Under the pieces are notes generated by a model, which did not search any database, was not told the DNA's origin, and saw only the letters and a program-made list of their open reading frames with translations. Shown one piece after another: positions 58,796 through 64,000 of a stretch of 64,000 nucleotides of DNA (within the stretch, counting starts at the first letter, position 1; each line of letters opens with the position of its first letter). Position numbers and translations under genes: made by a program. Source of the stretch: Acetatifactor muris (lineage in GTDB: Bacteria > Bacillota > Clostridia > Lachnospirales > Lachnospiraceae); the NCBI RefSeq assembly GCF_024623325.1, contig NZ_JANJZD010000021.1, forward strand, positions 1-64,000, given 5' to 3'.

Positions 58796-59092
58796 CTATA
58801 CAAATGCGGAAACGGCAGTATGCGGCGGTATATTCTGTAAAATATGTGCCAGCGAATCCGCCTTCCTTACATTTTCCTCCAAGGTTTCTGAATACAGCTC
58901 CCGTATGGAATCTATGTCGTCCACTTCAAAACTGCCGAAATCCACTTCCGACAGACGGACATCCCTGCCTTCTGACAGCCGCCCGTAAATCCTCTCATAA
59001 AGATACCGGGTGCCCCTGTTCATATCGGGTAGCTTAAAAGCATCCGCCTCCTCAATCGCGAACACAAGCTGTTTTACACTTACCGTAACCAT
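58796..59092 (-). CDS. Unknown protein of the PRTRC-like operon, 98 residues
   Basis: This small protein starts MVTVSVKQLVFAIEEADAFK and is acidic, with VDFGSFEVDDIDSIRELYSE in the middle. It has the size of a possible ubiquitin-like partner, but it does not end in Gly-Gly (it ends AVSAFV), and the fold is unclear. GGAGGAAAAGCA precedes the ATG. The gene is spaced about 20 bp from the methyltransferase gene. Function unknown. Confidence 0.6.
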   Translation of the reverse strand: MVTVSVKQLVFAIEEADAFKLPDMNRGTRYLYERIYGRLSEGRDVRLSEVDFGSFEVDDIDSIRELYSETLEENVRKADSLAHILQNIPPHTAVSAFV

Positions 59093-59111
59093 TGCTTTTC
59101 CTCCATATTTT

Positions 59112-60875
59112 TTAATAATCTTCCGGCATCATCACCGTTGTATGTGACCGGTCGGACTCGGTAATGATCCAGAAATGCTTGCCGCCTTTACCGGTATAGG
59201 CGGACAGGATGCGTTCCCCAGATTTCAGCGCACCGTCATTCGCACGCCAGTCGGACCTGCTGACCTCGCCCCAGTCGCCGGACTGGTGGCGGGAAAGGCC
59301 GGCATTGATATCCGCACTCGATAAAATATCCTGTGCATGGGCTGTAATGACAACCCTGCCTAACGGCACTCTGGATTTTATCCCTGCTGATATTCTGCCC
59401 GGAACCACGTCCCTGTTGTTATCGCTGTCATTTTCTGTGTCCGCATTTCCTCCATAATCCGAAAGGGACAGGAACCCCTGCGGGGTCAGCAGGTTGAATA
59501 TCATCTTGTTGGAGCGTGTTTCGTGGACCGTCGTTGAAGTCAGGTCGCCCCTGCTGTTCAGATTTTCTTCACTGCTGACACTGGTTTCTTTTATAATGCG
59601 CCCTTTGATGATATGCGGCGTATCACATTCCACCAGGCCGTTGATCAGCCCGGAACCGCCGATCAGGCCGACCTGCCCAAGATTCAGGGGCAGGAGAGGC
59701 CGCTTTTCGCCGCAGTCCAGCTTGTTCTTCTCAAACATCCTGGAAAAGCTGGTTGATTTCTTCATCTGTTCCGCCAACTCCGCCACATTAAACTCGGCGC
59801 CCTTGAACAGTTCCACTTTCTTTGCCACATCGGGAAGGGTGTAACGGTTCTCCGGCAGTTCCGTAAGTTCCGGCAACTGATCAGGCTGGAACGCCAGGGA
59901 TGAAAGCCCTGCAGCCTTCTCAGAACCATCCTGCCGTTTCCTGCGGATACCCAGGACAGCTGCCTGCTTGAATCTCTGGAACTCGCCGCCTGTAAATTTC
60001 CATACCGTCAAATCCTCAAAATTATCACACAAAATTCGGCATATGTCAGGTGTCAGTCGATAATAAGGGATAATGTAGATTAATAACCCGCCGTAAAGCA
60101 GATGGGAAAGGGAATCAACCAGAAATCTTTTCTCATTCCGGGTATTTGCCCCTCCCTCTGTCATTACTGACAAATACGGCGGATTCAGCAGCATAAGATG
60201 GAACGCTTCATTACTGATCCGGGAACGGAAATAAGAACCGAAACCGACACGGTCCAGCCGTGCCAGTGACTCCTCCGCTCTGTGCCTGTCAAGCTCCACT
60301 CCGTAGGTCTTACAATTCTTCCCCTCTGCCAGCGTATGCAGCGCTAGCCCGCAGCCGCAGCACGGGTCCAGCAGGTTTGCTGTAACCTCCTCTGGAAATT
60401 CAATGCCGTGAGTCAGATACCTGACATGCTCCAGATCCGTAGGATAATAGCCCATCTTAACGCCTGCCATCAGATGTCCGATGACCGCAGCGCTGGTGGT
60501 CTTTGCTTCGGTATTTCCTGCAAGGGGCAGTTTTTCCAGATAATCAGACAGGAACCCGCACAGCCTTGTATAATCCGGCGTCATGAGGTTAAATGCCTTT
60601 ACGGACTCACTCAATTTTACGGAATAATCCGCCATCTGCGCCAGCTCCATCTCAAGCAAAGACAGCGCCGCATAACGCAGGGCTGACAGTACCCTACCCT
60701 GCTGCTGTTTCAGGTCATTGTATGCTTCACGGGCTTTTGCCCTGTTTTCCTTATATTTTTCCATACGCCTGCGCAGTACCGGAAGCTCATTGACGGCCTG
60801 CCTGACAGCGCGGGCGGATTCTTCCAGTTTTACAAGGGCGTAATGCTGCCCGCCGTTTTCTTCATCATGCTGCAT
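59112..60875 (-). CDS. DUF6094-like SAM-dependent methyltransferase
   Basis: This 587-residue protein has an N-terminal coiled coil (AVRQAVNELPVLRRRMEKYK), then a methyltransferase domain with motif I LLDPCCGCGLALHTLAE (residues 168-184) and the catalytic motif LLLNPPYLSVM near 229-238, typical of adenine-N6 DNA methyltransferases. The region resembles DUF6094, which often accompanies PRTRC systems. The C-terminal part (PEDY end) is beta-rich with a NPPY-type group of RNA/DNA methylases. ATG 60,873-60,875 is supported by AAAGGAGGAGGCAGAGT. The enzyme could modify the DNA of the element, but the target is not visible. Confidence 0.82.
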   Translation of the reverse strand: MQHDEENGGQHYALVKLEESARAVRQAVNELPVLRRRMEKYKENRAKAREAYNDLKQQQGRVLSALRYAALSLLEMELAQMADYSVKLSESVKAFNLMTPDYTRLCGFLSDYLEKLPLAGNTEAKTTSAAVIGHLMAGVKMGYYPTDLEHVRYLTHGIEFPEEVTANLLDPCCGCGLALHTLAEGKNCKTYGVELDRHRAEESLARLDRVGFGSYFRSRISNEAFHLMLLNPPYLSVMTEGGANTRNEKRFLVDSLSHLLYGGLLIYIIPYYRLTPDICRILCDNFEDLTVWKFTGGEFQRFKQAAVLGIRRKRQDGSEKAAGLSSLAFQPDQLPELTELPENRYTLPDVAKKVELFKGAEFNVAELAEQMKKSTSFSRMFEKNKLDCGEKRPLLPLNLGQVGLIGGSGLINGLVECDTPHIIKGRIIKETSVSSEENLNSRGDLTSTTVHETRSNKMIFNLLTPQGFLSLSDYGGNADTENDSDNNRDVVPGRISAGIKSRVPLGRVVITAHAQDILSSADINAGLSRHQSGDWGEVSRSDWRANDGALKSGERILSAYTGKGGKHFWIITESDRSHTTVMMPEDY

Positions 60876-61320
60876 ACTCTGCCTCCTCCTTTGACGGTTT
60901 CCGCAATGCCAGCAGTATGTCCACCAGCTCCGCATATTTCCCGGAAGCGAACATATCTGCCGGAAGCCACTGGTTTCTCTCTCCGGTGTAATCTTTCATA
61001 TGGGAAATCTGCCTATATAAAAATGACTGCCGGCCCATAGAGGACTGAAACAGCTGAAGATACAGACCATTCCCTTTGCTCCACATGCCCATAAGGGTAA
61101 TCTCCCCGGATACGGCAATGCCGCCATAGTTATTCGTTACTTTAAAATCCTGAAAGCCCAAATCCCTCCCAAGGGCACGTAAAAATACTGCCGACTTTGT
61201 ATGGAACTGTTTTTTTGCGCCATTCGGCCCACTTTCCCGATCACCGAAAATGTATCCCAGATTCTGCGATACGAGGCCATGTATGGTTTTCATGTTTTTT
61301 TTCTGTGATTGTATTGACAT
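60865..61320 (-). CDS. Unknown protein of the PRTRC-like operon, 151 residues
   Basis: The product starts MSIQSQKKNMKTIHGLVSQN and contains FLRALGRDLGFQDFKVTNNY and GNGLYLQLFQSSMGRQSFLY. It ends with a short acidic tail. A small nucleic-acid-binding or structural role is possible because it has several basic and aromatic residues. It overlaps the methyltransferase gene by 11 bp and is 3 bp from the ThiF gene, so it is in the same operon. It is not recognised as a known PRTRC protein. Confidence 0.65.
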   Translation of the reverse strand: MSIQSQKKNMKTIHGLVSQNLGYIFGDRESGPNGAKKQFHTKSAVFLRALGRDLGFQDFKVTNNYGGIAVSGEITLMGMWSKGNGLYLQLFQSSMGRQSFLYRQISHMKDYTGERNQWLPADMFASGKYAELVDILLALRKPSKEEAEYAA

Positions 61321-61323
61321 CTT

Positions 61324-62106
61324 TTATGCCGCCTTTCTTTTTTGATTCTCCGGTTCCTTTCTTTTCCCTGACAGAACAGGCTTCAGGTTCACCGTCCTTG
61401 TGGAAAATGTGACGTTCTTTACCTCGATGCTGCCCAAGACAAGAATGTTATAGATGTATGCCACAACAGCCGCAGCCGCCATGATATTTGCCGTAATGCT
61501 CTGGGGAGCGGATACCGCCGCCTCCGCACATGACAGTTCCGTAGGAAATTTATCGGTCCTGTCCAGCACATCGGGATAAACCTCCCCGACGGGCTTATAG
61601 GAGGTCCTTCCCCCACGGCGTATCCCACATACCACCTGCCCGGTGTATTCCCCGTTGCCGCTGTCAATATAGACCAGCTCCTCTGATTTCCGAAATACCT
61701 GATGGCAGAGCTGGCGGCTTCTGTTGTTATCCACAGCGCCGATCAAGATAGGCAGTTCCTGCGGATATTTTTCGGAATCCATCCACACAGGGCGGCTCTC
61801 CGGCTTTACCAGTTCTGAAAGCATTTCCTCACTTTCAACAAATTCCGGAATGTACTGCGCTTCCATGCCAAAAGCGGAAGCATAGCGTTCCGCCAGTACC
61901 TGCGCCTTATTCTTCCCAAGGTCGGCGGCTATGAAGTTCTGCCGGACAAGGTTTTTCTCCTCAACAAGATCGCCGTCAGCAATGATTACTTTCACAGGCC
62001 GGTCAAGGGCATGGAGCAGCCTGTACAAATGCGGCGCAATATGCCCTCCTGTCCCGCCTGCCCCAAGCATGACGATTTTCACAGGCCTCTCAAGAGCGAA
62101 CCTCAT
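61324..62106 (-). CDS. ThiF-family E1-like adenylating enzyme (PRTRC-type)
   Basis: This 260-residue enzyme has the E1-type nucleotide loop LGAGGTGGHIAPHL (residues 14-27), the NLVRQNF motif at 52-58 and the AVDNNRSR motif at 124-131. A conserved Cys193 lies in ELSCAEAAVSAPQSITANIM, as in PRTRC ThiF proteins. Such enzymes adenylate the C-terminus of a ubiquitin-like protein. ATG 62,104-62,106 has AGAAGGTGGGTATCTT and overlaps the JAMM gene end by 4 bases. It is the central enzyme of the PRTRC cassette (ParB-related, ThiF-related). Confidence 0.9.
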   Translation of the reverse strand: MRFALERPVKIVMLGAGGTGGHIAPHLYRLLHALDRPVKVIIADGDLVEEKNLVRQNFIAADLGKNKAQVLAERYASAFGMEAQYIPEFVESEEMLSELVKPESRPVWMDSEKYPQELPILIGAVDNNRSRQLCHQVFRKSEELVYIDSGNGEYTGQVVCGIRRGGRTSYKPVGEVYPDVLDRTDKFPTELSCAEAAVSAPQSITANIMAAAAVVAYIYNILVLGSIEVKNVTFSTRTVNLKPVLSGKRKEPENQKRKAA

Positions 62107-63410
62107 AAGATACCCACCTTCTTCCTGAGCTTTTTCCCCAGCTTCCCGCATTTGGAAGCCGCTTTATGGATCATTTTTTTATGGTGTTTTTTCACCTCCA
62201 CATGCTCCTCCCACTCGTCCGGATACGGCTCCTCCATCAGCTCAAAGACTTCCGCAGGGTCGATATCCAGGAACTTTCCCCCATTGGAAATCCGTGTCCT
62301 GATTTCCGGCACAGGGCTGTCCATCCTTCCGACCACCGTGTACAGCCTGGTCGCCCTCTCGTCATGGTCGTCAATCGTAGAGAAGAATGCGTCCATCCGG
62401 TTATGGGAATGGATATCCATGTAATGGATATAGCGGTCGCACATATATTTCTCGCTGATCCGGCCCTCCACGGAAACTTCCGTCACAACCTGCTCCGGCG
62501 CATCGGCTATAAATTCCTGTTTTTCCTTATCCCAGTAGATATTGAGCAACGCTTCGCTCTCAGAATCATTGCTGATATAATGGCGGAAGAAAGCAAATAC
62601 CTGCATCGTCAGCTTCAGCGGGATACGGGGCAGGGCAGGAGTGAACCCTGCCCGAACCTCAGAAAGCATGTCGCATCCGGCCGCCGTTGTGACAAACCTC
62701 CCCATCTCTGTATCCCGGATCTCATACACCCTGCCGTCACGGGACGGTACGATGGAAATCACTTTCCCGGCTTCCTCAGCCTCCTCCAGCGTAGCAAACA
62801 CGCCTTTGTACTCTGCCGCTGTGCCTTTGCTCTGGGCGGTAACGCGGGGCTTTGCCTTGCAGACCGGATTCTTGTCCTTCGCTTTCTTCAAGCTGTCAAG
62901 GAACTCCTTGGATGCTTCCATGTCCGATTTCATTTTGCCGATACTGGTTCCCTTCGGGTCGGCAACGCTTTTGGTAATCTTGCCGTACTCCACCGTCCAT
63001 GACACCCGCTTGCCGTCATCCAGTTCCGGGAAATCACCAGCTTTCTCAATACGCAGTTCATCAAAGGTCATGGAAGTATCGCTAATCGTCTCCGTTGCAC
63101 CCGCATAGGCGAATACAGGCGGCTTTTCCTCCAGGTTCGGCTCTGCTTTCGCAGGTTTGGATTTCGGCGCATTTCCAGCCTCCGGAACAAGAGCCTTTGC
63201 CACTGATTCCTTGGATTCCTTCTCTGCCTGTTTGGAGGCTGTGCTGTCCGCTTTCGGCTGCTGGGCAGAAGCACTTTCCCCAGCATCATTTTTAACAGCA
63301 GTTCCCTCCTCAAGTAATTCCTCATCCATTGCAAACGGGTCAAAATCCTCGGCTACAGGTGCGCTCCCCAGGTCAAATAAGTTGTTGTTTTCCATGTTTT
63401 CCATATTCAT
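62103..63410 (-). CDS. JAMM/MPN-domain protein (PRTRC protein A-like)
   Basis: This 435-residue protein carries a complete JAMM metalloprotease signature near the C-terminus: His334, His336, Ser344 and Asp347 in HSHNRMDAFFSTIDDHDE, the spacing HxH-x7-S-x2-D of ubiquitin-like-specific proteases. PRTRC protein A has the same HSH...FFSxxDDxDE pattern. The first 170 residues are low-complexity and acidic (AEKESKESVAKALVPEAGNA), and a middle region (GRVYEIRDTEMGRFVTTAAG) precedes the protease fold. AAAAGGAGCAA precedes the ATG. Together with ThiF it is the clearest evidence for the system. Confidence 0.9.
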   Translation of the reverse strand: MNMENMENNNLFDLGSAPVAEDFDPFAMDEELLEEGTAVKNDAGESASAQQPKADSTASKQAEKESKESVAKALVPEAGNAPKSKPAKAEPNLEEKPPVFAYAGATETISDTSMTFDELRIEKAGDFPELDDGKRVSWTVEYGKITKSVADPKGTSIGKMKSDMEASKEFLDSLKKAKDKNPVCKAKPRVTAQSKGTAAEYKGVFATLEEAEEAGKVISIVPSRDGRVYEIRDTEMGRFVTTAAGCDMLSEVRAGFTPALPRIPLKLTMQVFAFFRHYISNDSESEALLNIYWDKEKQEFIADAPEQVVTEVSVEGRISEKYMCDRYIHYMDIHSHNRMDAFFSTIDDHDERATRLYTVVGRMDSPVPEIRTRISNGGKFLDIDPAEVFELMEEPYPDEWEEHVEVKKHHKKMIHKAASKCGKLGKKLRKKVGIL

Positions 63411-63437
63411 TTGCTCCTTTTCTTATTTTTTATAATG

Positions 63438-63470
63438 ACAGCGCTCCGGGAGAAGTTCCCTGAGCGCTGT
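63438..63470. repeat. Long near-perfect hairpin upstream of the JAMM gene
   Basis: ACAGCGCTC and GAGCGCTGT pair, and an inner GGGA/TCCC pair sits in the loop (63,438-63,446 with 63,462-63,470). On the plus strand TTTTGATATGTTTTTT follows, so it may act as a terminator in that direction. It lies in the leader of the PRTRC-like operon and may also be a regulatory element. Confidence 0.55.
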
Positions 63471-63577
63471 TTTGATATGTTTTTTGTATGCTCCCTTGCA
63501 GATCATAGAATCAGACAGATATACGGTTATGTTCCTGCTATATAAGAATATCTCCCATAAGCAATATGCCGTTCCAT

Positions 63578-64000
63578 TCAGGCCGCCATTGATTCCATAG
63601 CGAAATCATACAGCAGACTGTCTGTTCCCTTTACAATTCCATCCCATTCCGCCCTTCCCGGTCTGGTACTGTTTACAAAGGAAAGCAGAGCAACCGTTGG
63701 AACCGGCGCATTTGTACTGTATATGGTCATTTCCGATGTATCGTCTATGATATTGGAATATCCCTGATATACTGGCATATCTGCATGGATGACCGTATTA
63801 TCATCAAAGCCATCATTTACATCCGCAGTATCTTCCGCAGCAACTCCGATATCTGCCTTTTTATCCGTGATTTCAAGCACAGCTTGTGGCTGGACAGGTT
63901 TCAGGATTGCCATCTTCTTAAATACGGCTCCCAAGTCCTCCACTTCATCTTTTATGCCCTGTGTCAGTTCACGGGCCAAAGCCGTTGTCATGTCCGCACA
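63578..64000 (-). CDS. Unknown protein, 5' end beyond the window
   Basis: The visible frame includes MTTALARELTQGIKDEVEDL at 63,929-63,991 and ends with SLLYDFAMESMAA. The reading frame stays open to the edge of the window, and no ribosome site is seen before the first internal ATG, so the gene probably extends further upstream. The product is acidic and Asp- and Val-rich (ITDKKADIGVAAEDTADVND). It may be the first gene of the PRTRC-like operon. Function unknown. Confidence 0.6.
   Translation of the reverse strand, partial: CADMTTALARELTQGIKDEVEDLGAVFKKMAILKPVQPQAVLEITDKKADIGVAAEDTADVNDGFDDNTVIHADMPVYQGYSNIIDDTSEMTIYSTNAPVPTVALLSFVNSTRPGRAEWDGIVKGTDSLLYDFAMESMAA

Noticed and set aside
57330..59092. 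Small proteins as the missing ubiquitin-like partner
   Set aside because: Neither the 71- nor the 98-residue protein ends in Gly-Gly, and I could not see a beta-grasp pattern with confidence.

Overview
The window looks like mobile DNA from a gut Clostridia genome, most likely Lachnospiraceae. Genes are dense, most are preceded by strong AGGAGG ribosome sites, and the gene families are those of Tn1549/CTn-like integrative and conjugative elements (ICEs). Others point the same way: Maff2, PrgI, PcfB, DpnD/PcfM, and a large serine recombinase. Nearly every real gene is on the minus strand, so the biological order runs from right to left. Family names come from reading the proteins, not from a database search. 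Layout from left to right: (1) 1-2.5 kb holds the start of a transposase, a thioester-type surface protein gene cut short beside it, and a parA-parB pair. These look like one end of an ICE. (2) At 2.83-2.89 kb lies the 3' part of a tRNA-Asn gene with its 5' part replaced. It sits next to the recombinase gene and probably marks an element boundary. (3) 3.1-6.5 kb is the recombination and control end of a second ICE: serine recombinase, a small companion protein, a MazF-like toxin, a highly structured non-coding stretch and a sigma-like factor. (4) 6.5-21.3 kb is cargo: an XRE regulator, lipoproteins, a VanZ-like protein, a BlaI/BlaR1-type switch followed by four surface or secreted-type proteins, a metallophosphoesterase, and a Bce-type ABC transporter with its two-component system. 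(5) 21.6-21.8 kb is an array of 20-21 bp iteron-like repeats. (6) 22-42.2 kb is the conjugation module: zinc-ribbon protein, lysozyme/CHAP hydrolase, sortase B, VirB4, PrgI, TrbL/VirB6, Maff2, VirD4, ArdC-like protein, PcfB, relaxase, MobC, a likely oriT, DpnD/PcfM proteins, a TOPRIM primase-like protein, and the C-terminal part of an ICE helicase that is broken at about 42,183. (7) 42.2-46.3 kb is an AT-rich five-gene operon with an orphan VirD4-like ATPase, a membrane protein read across a possible -1 frameshift site, and three unknown proteins. (8) 46.9-53.7 kb holds a DUF4062 protein, an Rpn nuclease, a Rep-like protein, a primase-helicase and small accessory genes. (9) 53.7-64 kb begins with an invertase-type recombinase. 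It is followed by a tightly packed operon that joins recombination proteins (Rad50/SbcC-like ATPase, RAD52-like annealing protein) to a ubiquitin-like conjugation set (JAMM protease, ThiF/E1 and an E2-like protein) and a DUF6094-type methyltransferase. How the parts work together: the ICE end excises and integrates through the serine recombinase. ParA/ParB would help maintain it. MobC and the relaxase nick at the oriT, PcfB and VirD4 pass the DNA to the VirB4/PrgI/TrbL/Maff2 channel, and the lysozyme/CHAP and sortase proteins act on the cell wall. The broken helicase at 42,183 shows that this ICE has been damaged or split. The right-hand third resembles the PRTRC cassettes (ParB-related, ThiF-related) known mainly from proteobacterial plasmids and ICEs. 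It is the most interesting part of the window, followed by the orphan VirD4 operon.
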